Source: CAVSIS01 sp963814875 (GTDB lineage Bacteria > Acidobacteriota > Thermoanaerobaculia > Thermoanaerobaculales > Sulfomarinibacteraceae). From it: a stretch of DNA of 64,000 nt. The stretch is taken from positions 186,001 through 250,000 of the forward strand of contig CAWFFJ010000018.1 in assembly GCA_963814875.1 (NCBI GenBank), written 5' to 3'. Both the position numbers and the translations under genes were made by a program. This document shows, piece by piece, positions 27,719 through 36,296 of the stretch. How positions within the stretch are numbered: position 1 is the stretch's first letter; each line of letters starts with the position of its first letter. A model generated the notes under the pieces. It worked only from the letters and a program-made list of their open reading frames with translations. It had not been told where the DNA came from and made no database searches.

Positions 27719-28576
27719 ATGACCAAACCGCTCGACGACCTCCTGCAGCAACTCGAGCTGGAGCGCATCGAGGACACCATCTTCCGCGGACCGAGCCAGG
27801 ACCTCGGCTTCGGCGCGGTGTTCGGCGGCCAGGTGATCGGCCAGGCGCTGTCGGCGGCCGAGCAGACCGTCGTCGACGAGCGCAGCGTCCACTCCCTGCA
27901 CTGCTACTTCCTGCGTCCCGGGGACGTCTCGAGGGACATCGTGTACGAGGTCGAGCGGATCCGCGACGGGCGCAGCTTCACCACTCGGCGTGTCCGGGCG
28001 ATCCAGCATGGTGACTCCATCTTCTTCATGGCGGCGTCGTTCCACCATGTCGAGGACGGGCTCGAGCACGCCGACGACATGCCGCTCGTCGCCGAGCCCG
28101 AGACCCTGGAGTCGGACACCGACTTCGCCCGCCGCAACCTCGATTTCATCCCCGACGTGATGCGCGGCACCTTCACGGGCGACAAGCCGATCGAGGTCCG
28201 GGCGGTCCAGCACATGGACCCCCGCGACCCGCAGCCGATGCCGCCACAGCGCCAGATCTGGATCAGGACCAACGGGAGGCTACCCGACGACCCCCGCGTG
28301 CACCGCTACCTGCTCGCCTACGCCTCCGACTTCAACTTCCTGATCACGGCCCTGCAGCCCCACGGGCGCACCTTCTGGCAGCGCGGCCAGAAGCTCGCCT
28401 CGCTCGACCATGGGATGTGGTTCCACCGGCCCTTCCGCTTCGACGACTGGCTGCTGTACTCGGTCGACAGCCCGAGCGCCTCGGGCGGACGCGCCCTGGT
28501 CCGCGGCCAGCTCTTCAGCCGCGACGGGCGCCTGGTCGCGTCGACCATCCAGGAGGGCCTGGTCCGCGTGCGCTAG
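27719..28576 (+). CDS. tesB: Acyl-CoA thioesterase II
   Basis: 285 residues with the double-hotdog TesB fold. It hydrolyses medium- and long-chain acyl-CoA to free acid and CoA in the cytoplasm. FGGQVIGQALSAA in the first hotdog, and LDHGMWFHRPFRFDDW plus ASTIQEGLVR in the second, correspond to the E. coli region carrying the catalytic Asp, Ser/Thr and Gln. CGGAGGG lies seven bases ahead of the ATG. An in-frame upstream extension crosses the polypurine tract and is rejected. The gene converges on the thiolase with stops interleaved in one CTAG. Confidence 0.94.
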   Translation: MTKPLDDLLQQLELERIEDTIFRGPSQDLGFGAVFGGQVIGQALSAAEQTVVDERSVHSLHCYFLRPGDVSRDIVYEVERIRDGRSFTTRRVRAIQHGDSIFFMAASFHHVEDGLEHADDMPLVAEPETLESDTDFARRNLDFIPDVMRGTFTGDKPIEVRAVQHMDPRDPQPMPPQRQIWIRTNGRLPDDPRVHRYLLAYASDFNFLITALQPHGRTFWQRGQKLASLDHGMWFHRPFRFDDWLLYSVDSPSASGGRALVRGQLFSRDGRLVASTIQEGLVRVR

Positions 28577-29769
28577 AGCGCTCGCAGGACTTCGCCGCTG
28601 CCGATGCCGCCGCCGACGCAGCGGCTGGTCAGGCCCACCTTCGCACCCCGGCGCCGCAACTGGTGGACCATGTCGACCACCTGGCGGGCGCCGGTCGAGC
28701 CGACCGGGTGGCCGAGCGAGATCCCGCTCCCCCACTGGTTGACTCGCTCGTGACGCAGTCCCGACAAGAAATGGAAGGCGGCCGCGACCACCGCCGCAAA
28801 GGCCTCGTTGATCTCGAACAGGTCGACGTCTTCGAGGCCTACGCCGGCCCGCTCGAGCAGCGGTGGGATGACCTTGAACGCGCCTTCACCCATGTACTCG
28901 CGCTCGACGCCGACATTCCAGAAGCCGACCAGCTCCGCGAGCGGCTCGAGCCCGAGCTCGGCGGCATAGGCTTCGGTGGTCAGCACCACCGCGGCGGCGG
29001 CGTCGTTGAGACTGGACGCGTTGATCGCGGTGATCGTGCCGCCGTCCTTCTTGAAGTACGGGCGGGCCGCGGCAAGCTCCTCTCGAGTCACCGGTCGGGG
29101 CCCCTCGTCGCGCGCGACCACCTTCGGGTTGCCCTTGCGCTGCGGCACCTCGACCGGGATCACATAGCCGTCGAATGCACCCTGCTCCCAGGCCGCGATG
29201 GCGTTGTGGTGGCTGCGGTACGCGACCTCGTCCTGCTCCTCGCGGGTCAGCCGATAGCGATCCACGATCCGCTCGGTGAGCAGCCCCATCAACTCGCCCG
29301 TGCCGACGTTAGTGTCGGTGAGAGCGCCGAAGAGGCCGTCGACGAGCTTCATGTCGCCGTAGAGCTGTCCCTTGGTACGCCCAGAAAAGAGATAGCGGGC
29401 GACGTTCGACATCGACTCGACGCCGCCGGCGATACCGAGCCGCACCTCGCCGAGTCGGATCCGCCGCGCGAGGCTGTGAATCGCGGCCCCGCCGGAGGCG
29501 CAGTTCTCGTGAAAGGTCGTCCCGGGCGAGGTCGGTGGCACGCCCGCGTACTCGGCCGCGGTCTTCGCCAGGTTGGGTGAGCGCGGATCCTGCATGACCC
29601 AGCCCATACACGTGTACTCGACTCGCGCGGGGTCGAGGCCCGTCTTCTCGAGCAGGGCCTTGAGACACAAGGTGGCGAGGGGACGCGCCTCCAGGGCGGC
29701 GAGACCCCCTCCGATGGCTCCGATCGGGGTTCGGACGGCACCGGCGATGACAAGGGGCGACGTCTCCAT
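28573..29769 (-). CDS. Thiolase (acetyl-CoA acyltransferase)
   Basis: 398 residues, the normal thiolase length. Nucleophile Cys90 is in ENCASGGAAIH; the general-base His is in GISLGHPVGSTGAR and the second Cys in SRCVGGGIGSG. It either cleaves 3-ketoacyl-CoA (beta-oxidation, amino-acid catabolism) or condenses acetyl-CoA; sequence alone does not separate these. No beta-oxidation partners adjoin it. GGGAGG precedes the ATG. Confidence 0.94.
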   Translation of the reverse strand: METSPLVIAGAVRTPIGAIGGGLAALEARPLATLCLKALLEKTGLDPARVEYTCMGWVMQDPRSPNLAKTAAEYAGVPPTSPGTTFHENCASGGAAIHSLARRIRLGEVRLGIAGGVESMSNVARYLFSGRTKGQLYGDMKLVDGLFGALTDTNVGTGELMGLLTERIVDRYRLTREEQDEVAYRSHHNAIAAWEQGAFDGYVIPVEVPQRKGNPKVVARDEGPRPVTREELAAARPYFKKDGGTITAINASSLNDAAAAVVLTTEAYAAELGLEPLAELVGFWNVGVEREYMGEGAFKVIPPLLERAGVGLEDVDLFEINEAFAAVVAAAFHFLSGLRHERVNQWGSGISLGHPVGSTGARQVVDMVHQLRRRGAKVGLTSRCVGGGIGSGEVLRAL

Positions 29770-29960
29770 CAGGACCTCCCAGTCCGGCTGGCGTTACCCC
29801 ATTCTGCCACAGCGCGGCAACGCCGTCGCCACGCCGCGGCAGATTTGGAGTTCGAAGTCGCCCCGTATGATCCTCGGCGCCCGCAGTGCGCCTCATCCCG
29901 GCTTGGCGGGCCGACCTGCACTTCCCAACGCGAATCACCGGCCTCGGATCTCGGTCCGGT

Positions 29961-30215
29961 TCAGTCGACCGCTCCGCACAGCGCAGCCGGCGCCGTCGAC
30001 CCAGCTGCACCGCCCCCCCGTACCCCGAGAGGCCCGGCCGGCGACCCCACCCAGCAGCGACGCGACCAGGTGAACTCTCGCGCCGCCGGCAAGTCCGTGA
30101 AGTGAAGTGCCGATTTCGGCGCCGTCGGGGCCGCAGGTGCAGGTCCAGTGATGCCGACGACGTCTCGGAGGTGTTTCGCCCGAGTGCGGAACCCGTACCC
30201 GTCCGGCGTGAACAT
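29961..30215 (-). CDS. Doubtful small ORF
   Basis: 84 residues beginning MFTPDGYGFRTRAKHLRDVV; the N-terminal half is protein-like while the C-terminal half is Gly/Ala/Arg-rich and shadow-like. The ribosome site is weak and the frame begins just after the tricorn terminator. It may be a decayed gene or chance. Confidence 0.2.
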   Translation of the reverse strand: MFTPDGYGFRTRAKHLRDVVGITGPAPAAPTAPKSALHFTDLPAAREFTWSRRCWVGSPAGPLGVRGGGAAGSTAPAALCGAVD

Positions 30216-30231
30216 CCGAAGCTTCTCGTCC

Positions 30232-30266
30232 AAAAACGACGACCGGCGCCCGAAGGCGCCGGTCGT
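30232..30266 (-). terminator. Terminator after tricorn gene 2
   Basis: Perfect 12-bp arms (ACGACCGGCGCC / GGCGCCGGTCGT) with loop CGAA, followed on the minus strand by TTTTTG. A textbook intrinsic terminator. Confidence 0.85.
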
Positions 30267-30286
30267 CTCGATCGCGTAGTCCGGGT

Positions 30287-33200
30287 TCAGCGGCCCGAGC
30301 GGATCGGGTTAGGCTCCCGCGTCGGGGGACTGTTCGGGTTCGTCTCGAGGGCCTTCACGACCTCCTGGATCGCCCGCTCGAGCTGGGGATCGCCGCCGTC
30401 GACCATGAGCGCCGGGTCGTCGACCACGTCGATGTCGGGTTCAACGCCGTGGCCTTCGACTGTCCACTTGCCGTTGACGTCGTAGAAGCTGAAGGTCGGC
30501 ACGGTGAGGCGACCGCCGTCGACCAGGTCTGGCGAACCGGAGATCCCGATCAGCCCGCCCCAGGTGCGCCTGCCGATCAATGGTCCCACCTTCTCCTCCC
30601 GGAAGAAGTACGGGAAGCAGTCACCGCCCGAACCGCTCCATCCGTTGATGAGCATGGCCTTGGGGCCGCCGTTGGAAACCGGCGGCCACTGCCAGTCGTG
30701 GCCGTCGCGCACGCCCCAGTAGGCCAGCGCCTTGCGCGCAAGGAGCTCGACAAACCGGTCCGGAATCTGACCGCCGGAGTTGAAGCGCTCGTCGATGATC
30801 AGACCCTCTGCCGCGTACTGGCCGTAGTACTGGCGCGCCAGCTCCTTCTGACCGTTGAGGCCGGTGTCGGGAACGTAGATGTAGCCGACTCGCCCGTTGG
30901 TAGCCTTCTCGACCATCAGCCGCTTGTGGTTGATCCAGTCGAGGTTGCGGAGACGGTAATCGTCTGCGAGTGTCTTGACCAGGATCTCGTGCGCCCCCGT
31001 CATTGTCGGCTTGTCGTTGACTGTCAGCGTGACCGTCTTGTCCGCCAGGCCCTGAAACGCCGCCCACGGATCCACCGAGACGTCGAGCGGCACGCCGTTG
31101 ACCGCGAGCAGCCAATCGCCTTGCCTGACCTTCACCCCCGGCTCTTTGAGCGGCGAGCGGACCTCACTGTCCCACGGGGCACCGTCCAGGATCCGCGCGA
31201 TCTGGTACGCGCCCTGCTCGAGGGCGAAGTCGACACCGAGCAGTCCGACGCCGCGTTCGAGCCCCTTCTCGACGTCGCCGCCGCCGCGGTAGGAATGTGA
31301 GGAGCTGAGCTCGGCGATGAGCTCGCCGATCACGTAGTTGAGGTCCTCGCGGGTCACCACGTCGTCGAGCAGGGCGCCGTAGCGCTCACGCATCGCGGGC
31401 CAGTCGACGCCGTGCATGTTCGGGTCGTAGAAGTAGTCGCGCTCGATGCGCCAGGCGTCGTTGAAGATCTGCCGCCACTCTGCGACCGGGTCGAGGGACA
31501 TCTCGAGCTCGGCGGTGCGCAGCGGTTTGTCGATCTTCTGTTTCGGGGCCGGGTCGACCAGCGCGAGCTTGCCGTTGCTCATGACCAGGAGCTTGGTGCC
31601 GTCCGCCGAGACCGCGAAGCCGTCCGCGTCGTCGAGGACCGACTTCTCCTCGCGCTCCTTGAGGTCCCACAGCACGATCGTGCTCTGCTTGTCGGCAGAG
31701 CCTGCCCGAGGCCTGCGCAACACCAGTACCTTGCCGCTCACCGCGGCCAGATTGCGGTAGTTGCCGGGATCGAGCGGCAGCTCGACCAGACGCTCCTCAA
31801 AGCCGTCGAGGTCGATCGTAACCGGCTCCGGCGCCTTCTTCTCGGCAGGTTCGGCATCGGCCTTTCCGTCGCCATCCTTGGGACCCTTCTTCGCCTTCGC
31901 GTCGTGGGCCTTCTTCTCCCCCTCCTTGGCGGAGGCGTCCTCGTCCTTGCCCTCGACGTCGTTGCGCGGTGTCAATGGGGAGGCCACGTCCGTGCGCAGC
32001 GGCACCGCGGCGACCGTGGTCGCGTTGGCGTAGATCCAGGTGTTGTCGTAGCTGCTGTAGCTCGGGTCGAAGCTCCGGTCTGTCAGAAGGTAGAGGTACT
32101 TTCCGTCAGGGTCGAACACGGGCGCGCCGGCGTCGTAGAAACCGGTCGTGACCTGGTGCCGTGTCTTTGTGGTCATGTCGTAGAGGAAAACCGCCCCGGT
32201 CCGGTGACCGACGGCGCGCGCCCACGCAAGCCAGCGGCTGTCTGCGGACCAGCTCAGAGTGAAGTTGCGTAAGGCGCTTTCCATCAGGTAGAGGCCTTTG
32301 TCGATCGCAATCACGTTTCCGGTAGCGACGTCGCACAGGTTGATGTTCATCGCCTGGTCGACGAAGGCGACATGGGTCGAGTCCGGCGACCAGAAGATGT
32401 CGTAGCGGAAGCCCGGGCCCATGGAGGTGACCTTGCGCGCCTCGCCGCTGCTGTCCGCCGGCCGCAGCCAGAGCTCGTACTCCCCGCTCTCGTCCGAGAA
32501 ATAGGCCACTGTCTTGCCATCGGGAGACCACGACGGATTGCGCTCGGCAAAGCCCGAGGTGCGCGTCATGTCGAGGATCGGGCCGTGCTCGGCAGGCACG
32601 CTGAAGAGCTCGCCGCGGGCCTCGACGATGACCCGCTTGGCCGATGGCGACACCGTCGCGCCGTGCACGAGATCGCTCACGTTCACGATCCGCGGCCGTA
32701 GAGTGGAACGGTCGGTCACGACCTCGACCTTGACCTCGCGCAGGGTCTCGCTCGGGAGCTCAAGCCGATACAGCCTGCCCGCCGCCTCGAACACGATGTC
32801 CGTCGGCCCGATCGCCGGGAAGTGGATGTCGTACTGCTCGAAGTGGGTCACCTGGCGCAGTGCGTTGGTCTTGAGGTCGAGCGCCCAGATGTTGGCGCGC
32901 ATCGCCTCGCCGCGGTCGGAAAGAAAGTACATCGTGTCGCCATACCACATGGGCTGGCTGTCGTTGGCAACGCTGTCGGTGAGGTTCTTGGAGGTGTGCG
33001 AAACCAGGTCGAAGAGCCAGATATCCGGCGCCATTCCGCCGCGGTAGCGCTTCCATGTGCGAAAGTCGCGGCTGATCGGCATGTAGGCGAGGCGATGGCC
33101 GTCGGCGGCGATCATGCCGAACTCGCCGTAGGGCAACGGCAACTTCTCCGGCAGTCCACCGTCCTTCGAGACCCGGTAGAACTGGTTGAAGCGGTCCTTG

Positions 33201-33595
33201 CCGCTGGTCATCCGGGTGGCGAACAGGAGTTGCTGGCCGTCCGGGTACCAGTCGATGACCCGGTCCGGGGCCGGGTTGTGGGTGACCCGAACCGGAAGCC
33301 CGCCCTCGACCGGCATCGTGTAGATGTCGAGATTGCCGTCGTAGTCAGCGCTGAACGCGAGGGTGCGCCCGTCGGGTGAGAAGCGTGGAAACATCTCCTC
33401 GCCGGCCGGGGTGCTCAGTCGTTGCGCGACCCCGCCCTGCTTGGCGACGGCCCAGATGTCGCCGGCGTAGACGAATGCGATCTGGTTCGCCGACACGTCC
33501 GGGTAGCGCAGCATGCGGGCGTCAATCTGCGCGAACGCCGTCGACGCGGTCAGAAGAAGCGCGCCGACGAGGGCGCGGGTAGGAGTGACACGCAT
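30287..33595 (-). CDS. Tricorn-type S41 protease (paralog 2), secreted
   Basis: 1102 residues with a signal peptide (ALVGALLLTASTAFAQ). The propeller repeats (FSPDGRTLAFSADYDGNLDIY type) run to about 540. A long Lys/Asp/Ala-rich linker follows (about 549-593), then C1, PDZ and C2. The catalytic His is likely in AELSSSHSY. The nucleophile is Ser989 in GWSGSGGDCFPYFF, very close to the archaeal tricorn sequence GSDGDTFPYFF. LIIDERFNSGGQ is the S41 block and VEGHGVEPDI the late tricorn motif. The start has GGAGGAGG upstream and directly precedes the signal; the longer frame runs into the repeat element. It is closer to canonical tricorn at the active site than paralog 1. Confidence 0.94.
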   Translation of the reverse strand: MRVTPTRALVGALLLTASTAFAQIDARMLRYPDVSANQIAFVYAGDIWAVAKQGGVAQRLSTPAGEEMFPRFSPDGRTLAFSADYDGNLDIYTMPVEGGLPVRVTHNPAPDRVIDWYPDGQQLLFATRMTSGKDRFNQFYRVSKDGGLPEKLPLPYGEFGMIAADGHRLAYMPISRDFRTWKRYRGGMAPDIWLFDLVSHTSKNLTDSVANDSQPMWYGDTMYFLSDRGEAMRANIWALDLKTNALRQVTHFEQYDIHFPAIGPTDIVFEAAGRLYRLELPSETLREVKVEVVTDRSTLRPRIVNVSDLVHGATVSPSAKRVIVEARGELFSVPAEHGPILDMTRTSGFAERNPSWSPDGKTVAYFSDESGEYELWLRPADSSGEARKVTSMGPGFRYDIFWSPDSTHVAFVDQAMNINLCDVATGNVIAIDKGLYLMESALRNFTLSWSADSRWLAWARAVGHRTGAVFLYDMTTKTRHQVTTGFYDAGAPVFDPDGKYLYLLTDRSFDPSYSSYDNTWIYANATTVAAVPLRTDVASPLTPRNDVEGKDEDASAKEGEKKAHDAKAKKGPKDGDGKADAEPAEKKAPEPVTIDLDGFEERLVELPLDPGNYRNLAAVSGKVLVLRRPRAGSADKQSTIVLWDLKEREEKSVLDDADGFAVSADGTKLLVMSNGKLALVDPAPKQKIDKPLRTAELEMSLDPVAEWRQIFNDAWRIERDYFYDPNMHGVDWPAMRERYGALLDDVVTREDLNYVIGELIAELSSSHSYRGGGDVEKGLERGVGLLGVDFALEQGAYQIARILDGAPWDSEVRSPLKEPGVKVRQGDWLLAVNGVPLDVSVDPWAAFQGLADKTVTLTVNDKPTMTGAHEILVKTLADDYRLRNLDWINHKRLMVEKATNGRVGYIYVPDTGLNGQKELARQYYGQYAAEGLIIDERFNSGGQIPDRFVELLARKALAYWGVRDGHDWQWPPVSNGGPKAMLINGWSGSGGDCFPYFFREEKVGPLIGRRTWGGLIGISGSPDLVDGGRLTVPTFSFYDVNGKWTVEGHGVEPDIDVVDDPALMVDGGDPQLERAIQEVVKALETNPNSPPTREPNPIRSGR

Positions 33596-33716
33596 GGACC
33601 TTTCCTCCTCCGTGATGGGCTCGGGCCGTGGCACTGCCGTGCCAGCGACGCCGTCAGGATACCTGTTCAGTACGTCCCGTTGGCCTTGGGGGTTCTCTCC
33701 GATCCGCAGTTGGGTC

Positions 33717-33885
33717 CTAGAGGCCCGGCCGGAAACCTCCTCACGACTGCGAATCGCGACTTGGGTGCAATCTGCAGCGCCGGAAGTTCTTGAAGTAGAA
33801 GGACTACATCTGCGCCCTTCCGGCGCCACATCCCACGCCTCCTCGCGATTCTCGCTTCGCGGAGGGTTCCCGGCCGGACCTCTAG
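33717..33885 (+). repeat. 169-bp inverted-repeat element, copy 2
   Basis: CTAG lies at both ends. It differs from copy 3 at about 11 positions, so the two are roughly 93% identical by eye. It sits between tricorn gene 2 and the TPR-HTH gene, ending only 22 bases before the start codon of the latter, so the promoter of that gene must lie in or across the element. Confidence 0.9.
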
Positions 33886-33907
33886 CGCTCTGCTAGCATG
33901 GGCCTGG

Positions 33908-35008
33908 ATGACCAGCGAACCCACGTCTGGCGACGACCGCCTTGCGGTACGGGTCGAACGTTCCCTCGAACGCTGCCTCGAGTGGAGCACACTCGGCCGC
34001 CACAGGCGGGTTCTCGCCGAGGTGGAACGGCTGCTGCCGCTGGTCCACCAGCGCGAGTCGATCGAGGCGCATCTTCTGATCTGGAAGGCGACCGCTCTCC
34101 TCGCGATGAGCCTCGCAGAGCGCGCGCTCCAAGCCGCTCAGCGGTCATGGGAGCTCGAACCCTCGCCCCATTCGTGTCATCTGATGGCCGCCGCGAGCTC
34201 CGCCCTCGGCGAGGACGAGCACGCCGAGGAGACGCTGCGCATGGGCTGGGGTGTCTTCCCCGATGCCGGGCACCTGCCAGTCCAGCTCGCCATGATCTTC
34301 ACCGACCAGGGGAGAGTCCCTGAAGCGCTCGACCTCCTCGAGTCGATACCGAGGTTCGACCTCCCCGACGAGCTCGAGGTCTTCCTCTTCGGCCTCAAGG
34401 CCAATCTGCTGGCGTCGGTCGGCCGGCCCGCCGACGCCGAACAGCTGCTGCGCGAGGCCGTTCGCCGCCACCCCGACGCCGAGCTCTTGCGCGACGCCAC
34501 CCAGAGCCTGCACCAGGCCCGCCAGAGGGCTGCCGCGGAGGATGCCCTCGTCACTTCCTGGCGGGCCGGGCTCGAACCCCTCAGCGCAGGAGAGGCCGAG
34601 GTCGACCTGACAATCACCCGGGTTGCCGCGGTGCTCGAGATACCCGAGCTCCTCCACCTTGCGGCCCGCCGCCTGTGGCGTGCGTTCGCGGCCAGCGAGG
34701 CCGCTCGTCCACAGGCGCTGGAACCGTGGGCGATCGCCGTGATCCTCGCGGTCGTCGAGCTCGACGGTCTCGAACCCTCGGCAGCCGCCGCGTCACGCTC
34801 GCTGAACGTGAGCCCGTCGACTGTCTACGCAGCACTCCGGCGCATTCGCCGTTGGCTCGACTGCCTCGAACCGGAGCTCGCCGCGAGGTCCTTCGCCGCC
34901 GCCACCAACCCCCGCCTCGAGGAGCGACCCGCTCCGCCCCGTCGAGCCTCGCGACGGGGCGCTGTCATACGCTTCCCGACGCCCGATGCATTTGGAGGGC
35001 CCACGTGA
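33908..35008 (+). CDS. TPR-like protein with C-terminal helix-turn-helix
   Basis: 366 residues, cytoplasmic, no named family recognised. Residues about 20-235 are tandem helical pairs of TPR type (HAEETLRMGWGVFPDAGHLP, AEQLLREAVRRHPDAELLRD). Residues about 270-325 (LEPWAIAVILAVVELDG, then AAASRSLNVSPSTVYAALRRI) look like a cyclin-like or sigma-region-4-like HTH. The tail is basic and Pro-rich. It may be a regulator that senses a partner through the TPR part. The stop overlaps the next gene's ATG (TGATG), so it is coupled to the DUF4097 protein. The start lies just downstream of a 169-bp element. Confidence 0.75.
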   Translation: MTSEPTSGDDRLAVRVERSLERCLEWSTLGRHRRVLAEVERLLPLVHQRESIEAHLLIWKATALLAMSLAERALQAAQRSWELEPSPHSCHLMAAASSALGEDEHAEETLRMGWGVFPDAGHLPVQLAMIFTDQGRVPEALDLLESIPRFDLPDELEVFLFGLKANLLASVGRPADAEQLLREAVRRHPDAELLRDATQSLHQARQRAAAEDALVTSWRAGLEPLSAGEAEVDLTITRVAAVLEIPELLHLAARRLWRAFAASEAARPQALEPWAIAVILAVVELDGLEPSAAAASRSLNVSPSTVYAALRRIRRWLDCLEPELAARSFAAATNPRLEERPAPPRRASRRGAVIRFPTPDAFGGPT

Positions 35009-35949
35009 TGCGGTCCAGCCTGTCGATGGCACTGCTCGCCGTGACTGTCCTGTCCCACCCCTTGGCTGCAGCGCAGAAGGAGCTCAAAGAGACCCACCGC
35101 TACCCCGCACACGAGGGCAAGCGCGTGGTCATCGACGCCGCCACCCTGGACGTTTCGGTGCGCGCAGCAGATGTACCCGACCTCGAGATCACGACTGAGC
35201 TGCGAATCAGCGGCATCAGTGAGGAGCGCGCAGCTTCGTGGGTCGAGCAGCACACCCCCGAGGCCGCCGACGGTCAGGATCGGCTCACAGTTGCCGTCCA
35301 TCCCGGCCACTCGGGCTTTCTCGGCTTCGGTCTCCTCACCGCCCGCGCACGCCTTGGCGCGGTCGTGCCGACGTCGGTCATCCCGGACATCACCACCACC
35401 AGCGGCTCCATCACGTTGCGCGGCGACTTTCCCGGCGCCGACCCGCTGATGCTGCGCACCTCCACCGGCGACACGGAGATGACCGGTGCGGCGCGCTCGG
35501 TCGACATTCGCTCGGCCTCCGGAAGCTGCCGACTCGAGATGGTGCGCCCGCTCGACAAGTTCTTCGCCCGCAGCTCGTCCGGCGACGTGACACTCACCGG
35601 CGGTACCCGCCACCTCGAGGTCGACACCTCCTCCGGGAACGTCTGGATCAACAACCTCTCGGGCCCCGCCTCGGTCGAAACCTCGAACGGCAAGATCACC
35701 CTGCGCTGGGATCGCCTGCCGGACGGCAGCACTGTGAGGGTCAGTACCGCCTCCGGCAAGGTCCAGATCGTGCTCCCGGCTGCAGCGCGGCCCGCCGGCA
35801 CGCTGCACACCACGACCGGTACGATCCGTTGCGATCTCCCCGGCACGGTCAACGAGGCCGGCGACACGGTCACACTCGACGGCAGCGGCTCGACGCTGGA
35901 CGTCGAAAGCGCTTCGGGCGAGATCATCGTCAGCCTGGCGGACCGCTAG
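35008..35949 (+). CDS. Exported DUF4097-family beta-strand repeat protein
   Basis: 313 residues. Signal peptide (MALLAVTVLSHPLAAAQ), then a repetitive beta structure with recurring T/S-x-S-G-x/T-G motifs (TTSGSITLRG, TSTGDTEMTG, SASGSCRLEM, SSSGDVTLTG, TSSGNVWINN, TSNGKITLRW, TASGKVQIVL, TTTGTIRCDL, SASGEIIVSL). These are turns of a right-handed beta-helix as in DUF4097 adhesin-like proteins. The biological role is unknown; a periplasmic or surface location is likely. Translation is coupled to the TPR-HTH gene. The stop TAG is within CTAG and is followed by the palindrome CCCCGCGGGG. Confidence 0.85.
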   Translation: MRSSLSMALLAVTVLSHPLAAAQKELKETHRYPAHEGKRVVIDAATLDVSVRAADVPDLEITTELRISGISEERAASWVEQHTPEAADGQDRLTVAVHPGHSGFLGFGLLTARARLGAVVPTSVIPDITTTSGSITLRGDFPGADPLMLRTSTGDTEMTGAARSVDIRSASGSCRLEMVRPLDKFFARSSSGDVTLTGGTRHLEVDTSSGNVWINNLSGPASVETSNGKITLRWDRLPDGSTVRVSTASGKVQIVLPAAARPAGTLHTTTGTIRCDLPGTVNEAGDTVTLDGSGSTLDVESASGEIIVSLADR

Positions 35950-36296
35950 CACCCCGCGGGGCGCAGAGGCCCGGCACGGCGTTCGCGATCTCGGGTCTTC
36001 TCGTCGCCTTGGGCCTGTACCTCGCGGGCTGCTTTCAAGCACTTCGTGCTTCGTGACACACCAGAAGAGAGGGACTCACGCCGTCAGAAAGGCGCAGTGC
36101 GCGGAGGTACTTCAAGAGCTCCCAGACGCGCCAAGCGCGTCACAGGAGCCCGCAGGGCAGAGGCCCACGGCGACGTCTCGACGTGCCCACGGCCAACCCG
36201 AGCCTCTGCCCGGCGAGCTCCTCGGTCGAACCTTTCGCGCCGCACTGCGTTCTTCCCAACGACGATCCCTTCTCGGGTCGCACCCGGAGGATGCGC
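35950..36296. other. Intergenic region with hairpins
   Basis: No convincing gene in about 350 bases. It holds CCCCGCGGGG just after the stop, hairpins AAGCAC-TTC-GTGCTT (36037-36051) and GACGCG-CCAAG-CGCGTC (36124-36140), and the longer inverted repeat listed separately. These may be attenuator or RNA-stability structures between the two DUF4097-like genes. Confidence 0.5.
36144..36222. repeat. Imperfect 21-bp inverted repeat
   Basis: The arm beginning AGGAGCCCGCAGGGCAGAGG pairs with the arm ending CGGCGAGCTCCT with 2 mismatches in 21 positions and a 37-base loop. It lies 75 bases before the next start codon. Confidence 0.6.

Larger units (their letters stand above)
29770..30286. other. Intergenic region upstream of the thiolase
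   Basis: About 500 bases between the tricorn 2 stop and the thiolase start. It holds the tricorn terminator, one doubtful small ORF and a 14-base stretch (AGAGGCCCGGCCGG, near 30028) equal to the end of the 169-bp element without the rest of that element. Nothing else is evident. Confidence 0.5.

Noticed and set aside
28573..28576. CTAG shared by the tesB and thiolase stops as another repeat-element border
   Set aside because: No inverted repeat lies there. It is just two interleaved stop codons.
30026..30045. Fourth copy of the 169-bp element
   Set aside because: Only the end sequence AGAGGCCCGGCCGG matches. The inner stem and the other end are missing, so it is a chance match or a remnant.
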